Shown: piece after piece, positions 37,731 through 50,147 of the stretch
Layout: each line of letters starts with the position of its first letter
How positions within the stretch are numbered: position 1 is the first letter of the stretch
Source: Symbiodinium kawagutii
Lineage: Eukaryota; Sar; Dinophyceae; Suessiales; Symbiodiniaceae
Length of the DNA stretch: 64,000 bases
Direction of reading: 5' to 3'
Assembly: GCA_009767595.1 (NCBI GenBank)
Contig: VSDK01012283.1
Span: forward strand, 216,589 to 280,588
Notes under the pieces: model-generated
Told to the model about the DNA's origin: nothing
What the model saw: only the letters and a program-made list of their open reading frames with translations
The model's database searches: none
Translations under genes and position numbers: made by a program

Positions 37731-40371
37731 AAGGATCTTCAAGAGGATTTCGCCATACCTGGAAGCTGGACAGCAAGAGCTGATGTCTTGGAAAGATCTG
37801 TTGCAATGGAGATCTATGGGTCATGTTCCTGGCAAAGCATGGCAAAGCGACATGTCTGAGTGATGATTTTGGATGGCTGATTCTGACACGCACTCACACA
37901 CACAGAGACTTGCCCGCTCTCATAGAGTCGGACACTTGCTGTCGCACTCTTCATAATCCTTTCGCCACCTCCAGCCATGTCCTCGAATTTGCATCATTTG
38001 GCTATGGCTCAGTTCACCCTTAGTCCCCCTTGTTTCCCTATCATTAACCATTGTTTTCCCTATAGTTTGTTGGTTATTCTACCCCATGAAATTGGTTGGT
38101 TAACTGCTTGACCCAGCTCGCCATTTTGCATCTGGACATGCTCGGCCTTGTTTTGAGGCAAAATTCAAACAGATCTCAGAGGCAAATCTCGACTTAAAGC
38201 GCAGGCTTCAGAGCTGATCAAGGGGGAGCCGTGCACCTCGTGACAGCTGTGGAAAAGATAGCTGGTGCATCTGATAGCTGATAGCATTTGTGAGGGCTTG
38301 TATGGGCTTGTGATTTTTCGTACCACAATCAGAAGACATCAAAACTGAAGCAGCTCGGTCCAACCCGGTCCTGCTCCGTGGATGGTGTTCATAGAAGAAA
38401 TCCATGACGCGTTGCTGGGTCAAAACTGTCCGTAGTTTGGTTTTGCAGCAAGAAAAGATGGCACTTTTGCGGCATCGTGTGGTTAGCAACGATTCAGCGA
38501 AGGAAGTGTCAACATGAAGTAACCATCTTTCAACGATCATCATGGTCATCAATATACATGTTCAAACACCATCAATCATCAGCCATCAATGAGTTCCCGA
38601 CGACCATTGCCATTTCAACCATTCTTTAACAGTCAGTGATTATCATTGACAACCATCATTGACAATCACTGATGATCAATCATGTCTTTGATTAATAGTG
38701 ATCATTAATGATGGTTAGTTGTATTGGTCAACGATGGTTGATTGACCAATCATGGGGCATTGTATTAGCCAACGATCAGCTACTCGCCATGAAGTCAAGG
38801 CCGTTTCGCGAAACGGACCGTGTGAATCGTCAGCTGATCGTCAGTGGTCAGCGCTAAGTTGTAGCTACCATTTGTTTCAGTACCGTTTTAGCTATGATAA
38901 TAGTTGTAACTAGTTGTAACTATAGTTCTAAGTAAGACTGATACTAGTAACAATTACTAGTTGCAATCAGTTCTACTATTAGTTGTAACCCTTGATAGTT
39001 GTTGCTGGTTCTTACTACTTACTGGTCACCACTAATTACAGTATTCTTAGTTACTACTAGTTCTTACTAATTGTCGTTATTAATGGCGATTACCATACTG
39101 GTACAAGTTGTTACTTTTCACTACTAGTTGCTACTGGTTACTACTACTTATTATGGTTATTGGTAGCCATTGATACTACTGGTCTAATAACTAGGTAAGT
39201 ATGAATCATCTAGTTACTAACCATGATTAATAGTAGCTATTACATTACTATACCTACTCCTCCTTATTACTCGCTGTTGCTAGTTGTTATTAGTTGTTAA
39301 TAAAGTTAGTACATTCCCATTCATTCAATAATCAGTTTGTAGTCAATATTATGATTAATTAGTAACAACTATCATAGTTATTGATAACTAGTTGTTACCA
39401 TAGCCAGTTGCAGTAATCATCGTAGCTCAGCCCGCCATCGGCAGCTCCGGTAGGCGGGTGCGATTTATTCCATGGGTTTGGGCCCCAGGCGATTGCCGTC
39501 GTTGGTTGATCACTGGAAAATGTGGTGTTAATAGTGGCTAAAATTAAGTAATAACCACTCTAGATAATAGTAGAATATAAGAATGGATAATAAGCAAAAA
39601 TAATTGCCAATACTGGTTACTAATGGCTAACAATTGCTGCGAATGGCTAGTGAATGGATAAGAACCAACAAGAATCAGGGATAACAACTAATAATGGATG
39701 ATAAACATACAAGATAATGGCGGAATATCAGATTAATAGTGGCTAAGAATGGATGATAAGCATACCGGATAATGGTTTGTATTGGTGGAATGGAAAAAAA
39801 GCAACAATGATATCTAATAGGAGATGACAACAAAAAATCATGGCTAAGAGTGGCTAAGAATGGTTAGTGAACGGAAATTCGCCAACAAGAATAGGTCACC
39901 AACACTATTCCACAATGGTGGTAAATCATGCTTGACATGGCTCTAGACGTTCATGCCCGACAATACCAGCTGCTTGACTTTGAGAGTTGTGGCTAGAAAC
40001 AGATACCCTGATTGAGCAATTTTTTTAATGAGGTAACCGGGTAACCAGCAACGTGAGCGGGTACATGTATCGGCTGACACATCTTCGTAGTCATGACGGC
40101 TTGTCCCTAATGAACATGGATGCTAAATCACAATTGTAAGATATGATGGTTGCTCAAAATGGGGGACCCCAAAATGGTTGGTTTACTACTGTAAATTGTT
40201 TACAGTAAACAAGAAGGAATTCCTCACCAAAACTCGTTCAAAGTCCAACGAAACTCAGAAAGAGGGAGCATTTTGAGATGGCTGGGTGGGTACAGTAGCA
40301 ACTCCTTCGAAAGTCAACAGTCTGAAGGAATACGTATAGGTACAGGACTTAGCTTTAGCAGGATCTATATA
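37731..40371. repeat. Degenerate CCATTGACAATCATT / AGTTGTTACTAGTT DNA
   Basis: About 38540-38760 is CATCAATCATCA/CATTGACAA text. About 38880-39420 is built of AGTTGTTACTAGT and TACTACTAGTT. About 39530-39900 is ATGGCTAATAATGGATAAG text. A partial MITE-A lies at 40143-40205, and part of MITE-B near 38020-38110. No gene is seen; open frames before 38540 are unassigned. Confidence 0.5.
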
Positions 40372-40437
40372 CCGGGATTCCACCGGGATTCCACCGGGAT
40401 TCCACCGGGATTCCACCGGGATTTCACGGGATTTCAC
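40372..40437. repeat. 11-bp tandem repeat
   Basis: Five to six copies of CCGGGATTCCA, the last two degenerating to CGGGATTTCA. Confidence 0.95.
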
Positions 40438-40678
40438 CAATTTTAATCAATATCCTGATAGACCAAACAGAATAAACCTCCAACTTGATCGCCTTGATTT
40501 GTAAGCGTTACAAACAGATTCGATCGGTTGATAGCTATTTGGCATGTGTTCAGCATATCCCAGCTCCAAGCCGGCATTGGCCCAGCTGATCATGATGGGT
40601 GGTGGCCCAAGGGACCAGGTTTAGTACTATTTATGATGCGCTGTATGCCCATTATGATATGGGGTTTCTTAAAATAGG

Positions 40679-40820
40679 TGTACACGTCCAGAAGGACTAC
40701 CCTCCTCACCCTGTCGTCGAACGGCACCAGGTGGAAGTGTATCGCCCTGGCGAATTTCAGCATCCGCACACCCATACGGGTTCGCCTGTGGTTGGTATCA
40801 TTGCCTTGAGGCCGCAGTGG
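40679..40820 (+). CDS. Candidate exon, unrecognised
   Basis: The plus frame reads HVQKDYPPHPVVERHQVEVY then RPGEFQHPHTHTGSPVVG. The minus frame over the same stretch is also natural-looking, so strand is uncertain. It follows half a MITE-A (40655-40680). Confidence 0.25.
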
Positions 40821-40833
40821 TTGACCTGGTTTG

Positions 40834-40889
40834 GTGGTTGGTTGGTTGGTTGGTTGGTTGGTTGGTTGGTCAGTTGGTTGGTTGGTTGG
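40834..40889. repeat. (TTGG)n microsatellite
   Basis: Fourteen TTGG units with one interruption (TCAG). Confidence 0.97.
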
Positions 40890-41593
40890 GTAATGGTTGT
40901 TTAATAAGCCTGAATAAGCAACAATAGTAGGGACATGTAGGGACATACAATTAAAATTGGATGGTTGGTTGAAGGTTAGGCTGGACTGTAATGGCTATTG
41001 ATGGTACACCAGCGGTATTAACCCACAGCGATTTTGCATATTTTCTCAACGATCATAGTCAACTGGAAACGATTTGATACATTGAATTCAATTCATGAAT
41101 GAACAAGGTTGCTGAATCCGCATGTTCGCAACATATTTTCATTATCAGTAATCAGTAATCAGATATAAACCACACCTTTAAACTAAACATAAAAACCAAG
41201 ATACTATGGATGGAGCACACCTGGTTCTTAAATGATAAGCAATGTAACAAGTTGGACACCCACCTGGTTCAACGGAAATTCTTGCCTGAGGCTCCTGGGA
41301 TTCTTGTCACTGGAGCTACTTGTTGGTAGGTCGTTTTTCCTCGGTGTTTGACAGGCTGCTGCTCTTGTTATTGTCCAAAGCTATGGTGAAGGGGATGGCC
41401 AGCCAACATTATCCAACTGCTAGTTGGGGCTTAAAAACCAAATTTGGGGAACACAGCAATCTCAGGATATCTCAGACATGAGCCAAAGTTTTTGAAACGT
41501 GAGATCCCTACTTAAGCTACCAACATTTGAAGCGCGAAAACCGAACACAACAGCCATTGATGCCAAACTTGAGGGTGGTTTATAGTAGGTCCA

Positions 41594-44172
41594 GATGTCA
41601 TAGGCACTAGCGAAAAAAAATGGAAAATAGGTTTTGGGCTATGTCATCTGGTTTGGTTTCATTTTCGATAGCATTTTTAAGTACCTATGTCATCAGTCCA
41701 ATTGGGGGGCACAAATGCCTATGTCATCAGCTTTGCGTTTGAGAGGGAGAAGCGGCATTGGGATAACGGGCAGCAGGATCAACCACGAACCAGCCATCAT
41801 GTTTAATGCAATAGAGCTAGTCCTATGTCGTCAAGCTGTTTGAATTATACAAGGGCCGGATGACTTAGGACTTAGCCCTCACTATGACTTAGGACTTGTC
41901 CCAGGGCCGGGCTAAGTCATTCAGAACTTTGAACAGTGCAAGATCAAACGAACGACGCCATGACATGGGACTTAGACTAGGGTATTTCAATTGAAACACT
42001 CTCTCTCTCTCTCTCTCTGAAGGCTCATGACATTGGAAACGGCTTTGCTTTGTCCCCTTGCGCTCTCATGTCATGCTGCCTTCGTTGCAGCAAGACATCC
42101 TTGCCAATGTCACATTGTCAAATGGTCGATGCGGCATTTGTTGCCACACAGGCGTATTGCCATCTCTTTGCACTTGAGCAATGGTCAAGATGGTCTCAAA
42201 GCTCGTTTTATTGTTGTTGAAGGTTCGGATGGCTTAGGATTTAGCCCTCACTATGACTTAGGACTTGTCCCAGGCCCGAGCCTGAGTCATCCACAACGAT
42301 CAACATTCCATACAGCCCGGTATGTCAGACAGGCAGGTCAAACAAAAAACAAAACACATCGGATATACTAGATGGAATCGATTGAAAATTCTCGCGTGGC
42401 ATAAGAATGCACTTGGTTTTTGTCGCCGATCCTACTATGTCATTCCGCCTTTAAGGACAGAGAAAAAAAACTAAAACATGTGTTTCCAGGTAAGACTGAG
42501 ATGCCCAGTTTCCCGCGCTGGTGAAACATGAGTCATGGCCCGCCCAAGCTTCAACATTCACATGACTTAGGACTTAAGCGCTCAAACCAAACTAGGCACA
42601 TGCTTGTATATCCTCTCTGTATCTCATCACTGGTCCATCCCGCGCTTGTACACCTGCCAAACACCCAGGGAAACATAGGGAAACACTAGGCCTCCCACAT
42701 TGTTACCCCACCACCCATGCACTTTGCACAAGGGAGACTAACCTTGTCCATGTTCAACCCACCTGCACGCCCGGCCATGGCCAACCCAAGCTTCAACATT
42801 CACATGACTTAGGACTGAAGCGCTCAAACCAAACTAGGCACATGCTTGTATATCCTCTCTGTATCTCATCACTGGTCCATCCCGCGCTTGTACACCTGCC
42901 AAACACCCAGGGAAACATAGTAAAACACTAGGCCTCCCACATTGTTACCCCACCACCCATGCACTGCGCACAAGGGAGACTAACCTTGTCCATGTTCAAC
43001 CCACCTGCACGCCCGGCCATGGCCAACCCAAGCTTCAACATTCACATGACTTAGGACTGAAGCGCTCAAACCAAACTAGGCACACGCTTGCATATCCTCT
43101 CTGTATCTCATGACTGGTCCATCCCGCGCTTGTACACCTGCCAAACACCCAGGGAAACATAGGGAAACACTAGGCCTCCCACATTGTTACCCCACCACCC
43201 ATGCACTTTGCACAAGGGAGACTAACCTTGTCCATGTTCAACCTACCTGCACGCCCGGCCATGGCCAACCCAAGCTTCAACATTCACATGACTTAGGACT
43301 GAAGCGCTCAAACCAAACTAGGCACATGCTTGTATATCCTCTCTGTATCTCATCACTGGTCCATCCCGCGCTTGTACACCTGCCAAACACCCAGGGAAAC
43401 ATAGGGAAACACTAGGCCTCCCACATTGTTACCCCACCACCCATGCACTGCGCACAAGGGAGACTAACCTTGTCCATGTTCAACCCACCTGCACGCCCGG
43501 CCATGGCCCGCCCAAGCTTCAACATTCACATGACTTAGAACTTAAGCGCTCAAACCAAACTAGGCACATGCTTGCATGTATACCTCTTTGTATCTCATCA
43601 GTGGTCCATGCCAGGGCGAACGAATACTTCTTCCCATTACATTCCTAGTGGATTTCACAAGTATGGAAGGTTGCTCGGATGACCTAGGAACAACCCATGG
43701 ATATTATCCAATTTGCACCCATCTCATGACGGCCCCTTCCGGTTCCCCAATTCACTTCAGTCCTATGACATGAGTGTTTTACAACCGTTCATGGGGTCCT
43801 ATCAGAGTGTCACTGATTATCACTCATCATCACTGATTTGTTTCCGAACACATGGTCTTTGGGAGTTTCAGCCAAATTACATAGGACTTGTGCAAAAATT
43901 GAATCAGCAGCTTTTCAAGTATGAGATAGGACTTGGCTACCAGGGGGCGACGCTTACAAGTCCTAAGTCATTCGGAGGTAGTATATGCAAATCCTACAAA
44001 CCACCAGTAGAGATATGAAGAGATCCATCCAGCCAGTCCTATGTCATCAATATTGAATAGAGGCAACGATTGGAAAAAAATAGAAACGAGGAAAATTGAC
44101 TACTACGAAACCCTTGGTCTATGTCATCTGGTCCTGGTTTGAAATCAATGAAAATGGATACCTATGTCATTT
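41594..44172. other. Cluster of a dispersed 14-mer related to AAGTCCTATGTCAT
   Basis: More than twenty exact or near copies occur in both orientations and at irregular spacing. Examples: CTATGTCATC at 41639, 41687 and 41719; AGTCCTATGTC at 41819; ATGACTTAGGACTT at 41860, 41885 and 42254; CATGACATGGGACTT at 41959; CTACTATGTCATTC at 42432. The motif occurs once per unit in the 242-bp satellite, then AGTCCTATGACAT at 43759, TACATAGGACTT at 43879, AAGTCCTAAGTCATTC at 43958, AGTCCTATGTCATC at 44035, CTATGTCATC at 44119 and CCTATGTCATT at 44160. I saw only weak lookalikes elsewhere in the window (for example near 53955). Function is unknown. Confidence 0.75.
42546..43614. repeat. 242-bp satellite, four full units plus a partial fifth
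   Basis: AAGCTTCAACATTCACATGA starts at 42546, 42788, 43030, 43272 and 43514, exactly 242 bp apart. Units differ at only a few positions (for example CTTTGCACAAG versus CTGCGCACAAG). The fifth copy fades after about 100 bp. Each unit begins with the CATGACTTAGGACTT motif of the surrounding zone. Frames across it are open by chance and repeat with the unit. Confidence 0.98.
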
Positions 44173-44847
44173 GTTTTCCATAGCGTTTCGGTACCGTATA
44201 ATCTGTGGTTTATTATGAAATGGATCTCTCACGAATCAACAGGTCCTTTGTCCAACCACACTGTCTGACTGGACTTGCTCAGAAAGCCTTCGCGCATGAT
44301 GGTGCAACAGGTTCTGTTGGTGGTCAAGCTACACAGTTGAATTTGGTTCGACTTCTGTGGACAGGTGACTTTGAGTCATGTTCATGAGGAACAATTAGAC
44401 TCCGGCCAACTATACAATGGTTTTACCAAGAAAATTTCAAAAAATGTGATGTTCTACAATGGTTTTACCAAGAAAACTAAACTGGAAGTAGAAAATGTCA
44501 TTTTTCTTGGAAAAACCATTATAGATAGTGGATTTTCTGCCAGGTTGGTTTGCTGGAGTATAATCATCAATAATCATTGTTGTGTTAGCCATCATGAACC
44601 ACCATCATTGCTTGACCACTGTTAGTCAACAATCATTCGCTACTCTTCATCATTCATCAGCCATTTATTAACCAGTAGCCAACGCTTATCATCCCTTTTT
44701 AGGAACCATCAACCAACCATTTCTCAACCATTCACCAGCCATTTGTCAACAATCAACCAACCATTTACGTCAACCATTCACCAAGTGCTATGTGTTGACC
44801 AACCGTTGACCAACCGTTAACCCCCCATTTCCCCCCGCTTCACCCAG
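44173..44847. other. No gene; degenerate CCATCAACCAACC DNA at the end
   Basis: 44395-44525 contains two copies of TACAATGGTTTTACCAAGAA 54 bp apart. 44630-44820 is AACCATTTCTCAACCATTCACC-type repeat. Confidence 0.6.
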
Positions 44848-44984
44848 GTCCCCAGTCCTGCGATTCCAGGTGTGGATCTGAGAGCCAGCGCATCGCCATC
44901 GAGGACCCCCGAGGGATCAATCCGCCCTTCGGTCGGAGATATCAACACGTCGCTCGACAGCGGCGCCACACGGGGGGCGCAGCG
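44848..44984 (+). CDS. Candidate exon, Ser/Pro/Thr-rich, unrecognised
   Basis: Acceptor gcttcacccag, then VPSPAIPGVDLRASASPSRT, later PSVGDINTSLDSGATRG. It ends at GTAGCC (44985), or at GC about ten bases earlier. It is clearly GC-richer than its surroundings and probably disordered. Confidence 0.5.
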
Positions 44985-45289
44985 GTAGCCACGCGACCGG
45001 TAGTGGTTGGTAGTGGGGTACCGGGTGGGCCACACTGGGACTGGTAGTGCGGAGTGGTGCCAAGTTGATGGTGGTGGGAAACCAGCAAAAATAGCGTGGT
45101 TCAGGGTAGTGGTTCAATGGCGGACTTCAGTGTGGTTCGGTGTGATGGCAGTTTCAGTGGTTGAATGGTGGCTGATGGTGGATGATGATGATGATGATGG
45201 TTGATGGTGGGTTCAACGGTGACGATGCGAGGTTTCAGTGGTTTCCCAGGCCGTGCTCGGTTTCACCACAATTGATGCTTCACTTTCAG

Positions 45290-45354
45290 GAGTTGTTCAG
45301 AGCTTTGACCAACTTTCACGGGTCCATCGCTATTGGTATATGGGTCAAGACCAA
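45290..45354 (+). CDS. Candidate exon, unrecognised
   Basis: The acceptor cactttcag is followed by ELFRALTNFHGSIAIGIWVK and a strong GTAAGG donor, phase 2. Probably the same gene as 44848-44984, though the joining phase is not settled. An alternative frame upstream is also open. Confidence 0.45.
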
Positions 45355-45455
45355 GTAAGGTGAATGGTGAACATGAGAACAATGACCATTCAGTGACCGT
45401 TGAATGGCAATAAAAGTTTCATTTCCTGACACTGAAATACACCCTTCACTGTGCC

Positions 45456-45578
45456 ATGTTGAAGCTCTCTAAGAACTTTGTGGCTTCACTCACAAGCCCA
45501 GCCATGGGCGACCCTGAAAAACATCGCTGCGTGTATCATCCAAGAACTGCCAGGACACTCAAGTACCAAGTTTAATAG
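45456..45578 (+). CDS. Small ORF, 40 codons, unrecognised
   Basis: ATG to TAA, reading MLKLSKNFVASLTSPAMGDP then EKHRCVYHPRTARTLKYQV. It could be the terminal exon of the gene suggested by the two preceding exons, or chance. Confidence 0.25.
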
Positions 45579-45629
45579 CCGGGTTCGTGTATGTAGCAGG
45601 ATCGTTCATGGTTGGTTGATGACTATACA

Positions 45630-45892
45630 TGGTTAATGTTGGATGATTTGGGGACCCCTACTTTGAGAAACCGCCATGTATGTGGAGGTCATTCATCTCT
45701 GCCGGAACACCCATTGGAAGCAAATGACCACGTATGTCGCTACGTTCCACATGCAATGTTTTTCCATCCAACCGTTGCTGTCATGTTCTTGGAAGCACTG
45801 TTGCTCAGTTCTTCGATTCAACTTGGTGCTGAAAGATGGCTATGGGTCAATATTAATCAACCAATAATAGGGGGTATTAACCTGAAAACATC
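45630..45892. repeat. Half MITE-A (45630-45678) and half MITE-B (45838-45892)
   Basis: TTGGATGATTTGGGGACCCC followed by TTTGAGAAACCGCCATG is the right half of MITE-A. GATGGCTATGGGTCAATATT followed by AATAATAGGGGG is the left half of MITE-B. Both lack the opposite arm. Confidence 0.6.
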
Positions 45893-45919
45893 ACCCACTG
45901 CCAGATCATCCTGAAAACA

Positions 45920-46559
45920 TCACTGCCAAACGCCCAAGTTTTGCCTTCCTCCGTTGCAAGATTTTCCGGAGGCTTGCAAGGCTGTAGTGGTTGCTGAACT
46001 GGGAAGAACATCCGGGTCACATGAATCACAGCAGCCATTCAGGCGTTCGAGCAAGGAGAAGTGTTCCTTGGCGCTGGAAAAGCTGCAGAAAATGTTCAGT
46101 GAACTTTTCAGTTGAAAATTGGCCATGACTAGTCGATGACTGTCGGAAGTCGGAACTTGTTGACATGCCATTGCAAGCTCAAGTGACATCGAATTGAAAC
46201 CCATCGGTCGTGAATCTGCATTGGCAACCTTCCCTCTTCCACTTTTGTTTGCCTCTTCGATTTTTGTTGGCACACGGCGGTATCAAAGCAAGAGTACACT
46301 CCCGAACTGCAAGAAATCCTTGGTTTTGTTCTTATTAAGTATCATTTTATCCGGCCAGTTGCGGATTGCTGCTGTCTACAGGGTCCTTGATTTCGAGCCG
46401 CCACTCCTTCCACACTCCTGGAGGCTCTTTTTTCCATCTTGGACTTCCCACTTGATGGAACCCAATCGCGGCAATGAGACCAATGTGTTCCTCAGTTTCG
46501 CGGTGCAAGTCCTTTGCTCGCAAGATTGGCTGCCAGGAAGTCTTCAAGAAATCGGCCAT
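45920..46559 (-). pseudogene. Two adjoining minus-strand open frames, unrecognised
   Basis: 46559-46347 (MADFLKTSWQPILRAKDLHR…) and 46273-45920 (PTKIEEANKSGRGKVANADS…) are in different frames but similar in composition. They may be one coding region broken by a frameshift or intron. No domain was recognised, and the plus strand is also open across part of it. Confidence 0.25.
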
Positions 46560-47120
46560 TGACCTTGCTAGAAGTGTATGAGATTATGATTGATGTTGGT
46601 CAGAAAAGACTTTTGCATAACCTGATTTGCGAACACAGGCAAGTTTCCAATATTTCAGCTCGATTGAGCTACAGGTAGAAGTTGTACATCAATTTTGGAC
46701 CAGATATACTTTGTAAATTATGCCTCGCTCAGCATACAGTGAGTGCATATGTATATATCTAAATATACATACACATATATATATATATACATATCATGTA
46801 TTATCTATTTCTATTTCTTTAGTTAGTGCCAACCCTGGATCAATGAAGCCCTAGTTGATCAATAGCGGGTCTTCCCCAAAACCCTTGGCTTGGCTTCCTA
46901 TTTGAACGATACCTGACCAATTAATAAACCTGTGGTTTAAAAATCTGGGGTTTGACAGTAATTACACTGTATATGTATTCACACGTGTATGTGCCAAAAT
47001 AGGTTAACTAACAATCCATCATAAAATGATAATTTTACGAACGGAAACCATGGGTTTTGATGGGTTTTGGGGTTACCACTACAGCTTAGCACATCCCCAC
47101 ATGCACCTGCACATGTGAAG
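46560..47120. other. No gene; TA/CATA microsatellite at 46747-46800
   Basis: AT-rich DNA with (TACATA)n and (TA)n runs. Nothing else is recognisable. Confidence 0.5.
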
Positions 47121-47231
47121 GTCCGACAGATTCCACACACCGCCTGCCGCGTGCATCCGCAGTCTCAGGGAGAGCAAGGCGTGAACGACTTTGACTGGGA
47201 GGACGATGGCATAGGCCGCAGCATGGAAGCA
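47121..47231 (+). CDS. Candidate exon, unrecognised
   Basis: Acceptor acatgtgaag, 37 codons including GEQGVNDFDWEDDGIGRSME, then a GT donor (gtttcc). Codons are GC-rich. No family was recognised. Confidence 0.45.
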
Positions 47232-47549
47232 GTTTCCTGTTGTGCTTTATTTGCTTCATGAAACAGCACCCTTGAACAAATGTTTGTTTACTTGTTTTCC
47301 AGGGTTTTTCGTTGTAAATACTCCCTGATATGTCAAAAGGAAAACAAGGACCTTTCAAACTTTTATCTGCGTTTTCTTAAAGTTACACAAGATTTGTTTG
47401 GAGAACTGATCACCAATATGCAACTGTGATTATGACGAAGAGCATTTGATTTCCAGAAATGAAAGGAGCAATTTTGCCGGTAACTCCTACGATTGGCTGT
47501 AAGAGCCTGGGTGTCAGAACCGAGGTACATTAAAGGTACCGCCATTTAG

Positions 47550-47770
47550 CAACCATCAACACCAATCACAAACAAGCCATCAAGCAACCACCAAGCATCG
47601 ACAAATGATTCACCATGAACAAGCCATCAACCATTCATCAACCATTCATCAACCATTCATCAACCATTCATCAACCATTCATCAACCATCAACCATCAAC
47701 CATCAACCATTCATCAAACATCAACCAATCACCAACCATCAAACATCAACCAGCCCTTCACCAAACATAA
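47550..47770. repeat. CCATTCATCAA tandem-degenerate repeat
   Basis: Five exact units of ATCAACCATTC (11 bp), then looser ATCAACCATCAACC text. The following 47800-47965 is GC-rich and open in three frames, so no exon call is possible. Confidence 0.85.
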
Positions 47771-50116
47771 CAAGGCCATACAAGGCCCCAAGCATTGACC
47801 GACCCATGGTGTTCCACTCGCCGAGTTGCAGCGGTCTGCTGCTTTGGCTCCAGCGGACCGCCAGCGATTCACCGCGTCATCCGGGCGTCGGTTGTACAGA
47901 GCTCGGGGGTTGCGGCGACTCGGCTGCGATTCGGGTGACCCGCTGGTGGATGAACGTTGAGGGTATCAGGTATGGGTTGAGAACTATTGATGGTAGGTTT
48001 GGTAAGAGTGGACAACTATTCATACTGGAATAGTTGTTGAAGCATCATGACTAGTTGTCGTGATTATGATTGAACACCAGCCGCAGTTCATGGTTGATAT
48101 TGAGTACGAGCTTGATTGAAGAATGGATGAATTGGTTAATTATAAAGGTTGACCAACAATATCACCCACAGTTGCGGACAAGTTGAAACTGGTCCGTGTT
48201 GCCCAGTTGTGACCAGCTATCGGTGCTCCAATGTATGACTTTGCCCATGGTGGTACCTTCTAATCAGATAATACTAGCCATTATCAATGGGGAAAGCCAC
48301 CTCATCTATAGGGGCACACCGTTTTTGGACCTTTATTTTCATGCGTTTACACGTAAATGGTACACCCAATAGTCAGTCATAGTTGCAATTGGCATCACAC
48401 TCTGGTTACTCTGGTTGATGATTTTCATCACAGTTTGGTTCGATGTTGAAGCATTTGCACCGTGCAGCCAGTATGGTGAAGAATCATGTCCAATGCACGA
48501 CGCAGATATTCCCATAGAATTTGTACGGCAGCGGTTGCCGTTGCCAATCGTGCCTGGGTGTGGTTTCAAGTATTTTTTGTTTTAACATCCTATTGTAACT
48601 GTGAATAGCTTTACTGATAATTTCGGGGATGACCATCAACTGCTACATTGTGTCGCTGCCGCCAACAATAAGTTTGCTCACATGTGCTGCAGCATGGGCA
48701 CAACCTAATAGAATCACCAGGTGATTGTCGGAGAGTGACATTGAGCACTGGTGTCTCCCCCTTTTTGGAAAGCATTGCTTTGAAATCGAATTGTGGTGAG
48801 ATGGAGAGGGCTCCCGATTCCAAACCTCAAACCTCTATTTTTTTTGATGGTTTTCCCTCAAACAAGTTAGCAAATCATTCCCAAACCTTGGTTTTTTCTG
48901 CCCCCAAAAATTGGTCAACTTTGGTGCCGAGAACTCTTCGCTGTGACTTAACTAAGTGCACCGCTGAGGAGGGCCTGGCAATGGATGTGCAAAAAGGAGC
49001 AGATCTGGAGGCAGAACATTGCAAGGCCCGCCCGGCAGCGTGCCTGAAGAGTGACCAGCAATGCCAGGTTGGGCCCAGGCCTCGAAGTTGAGAACCTCCT
49101 CAGTTAAATCTGTTTGGCCGTTTCTGAAAGTTGGGGTATCCCACGTGAATCATGCTTCATTTTTAAACCAGCCACCTGTCTTTGAGAACCCCCACGTGGA
49201 TCATGTTGGATTTGCTGCAAGTCGTAGCCTAGTTATCAACCAAGCTCACTTCGGCGCATGACTTTGGTCGTAGCTCTCAAACTTTCCAAGTGGTTTGCTG
49301 GGCATGACGCTTGGTCACATGAGTGCTGGGAAAGCAGCATCGAGTTTGGTGGCATGAATCTGACTGCAATCTTTCAGGTGAACATTTGAGGAGAGGGACA
49401 GCAATTTCTGTTCATGGACTAGTTGGCTTGAGCCGGATGTCCATGGTTCTGAATAAAGTGAGCATATGCGGTTGAAAATTGAATGGAGAACAGTCAAAAC
49501 CATTTGGTTTCCTTATTTCATGGTCATTTTTGCTTGTGATTTCTACAAACTTATGGCCAGCGGGTGCATCTTGGCATGTTGTTGGTGAACAGCAGGAGAA
49601 GCTGACAATCAGTTCTGTGGAGACAAGCCCAGAAGACGCGGAAGATGCGGTCGTCACTCGTTTTTGAAGATTCGGCGCTCGTGAGCTCGTGACAGGCTCG
49701 ATTCACACCACAGGTTCAAGACATCAAAATCATTGGTTTAAAGCACCAGTGGTTGTGGCATTAGGAATGCCTACACCGAAACCAGCATGTGTTGAAGTTG
49801 TGGCATGTGCGCTTGGCTTGTACAACATGCCGGACTAGTGTTGAACATTTGATTTGTGCACTGGTTGATTAGTTCGAGTGGCTGGTCGGCAGCCGGATGT
49901 ACCCATAACCTAAGTAGTCAGACATCATCACATGGCGATTCTGCTCAGTAAGAACTACAAAGTGACGCTCACAGCCACTGCGACACCATGGTAGGTTCCT
50001 GATCTCATTGTTGGATACCCGTATCCATATTCTGCATCCTATTGCGCTGTCGGGCTCAACTGGTACCTGAGTCTATCAGACATTGTCTGCTGTTGTATCC
50101 CTCATCCAATAATGAC

Positions 50117-50147
<31 letters not shown>

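Noticed and set aside
42546..43614. CRISPR-like array
   Set aside because: The 242-bp units are directly joined with no variable spacers, and the genome is eukaryotic. The 25-bp array at 63196 likewise has no spacers.
46194..46562. 122-codon plus-strand ORF with hydrophobic stretches
   Set aside because: The minus strand over the same interval looks more protein-like, and no motif supports either strand enough for a firm call.
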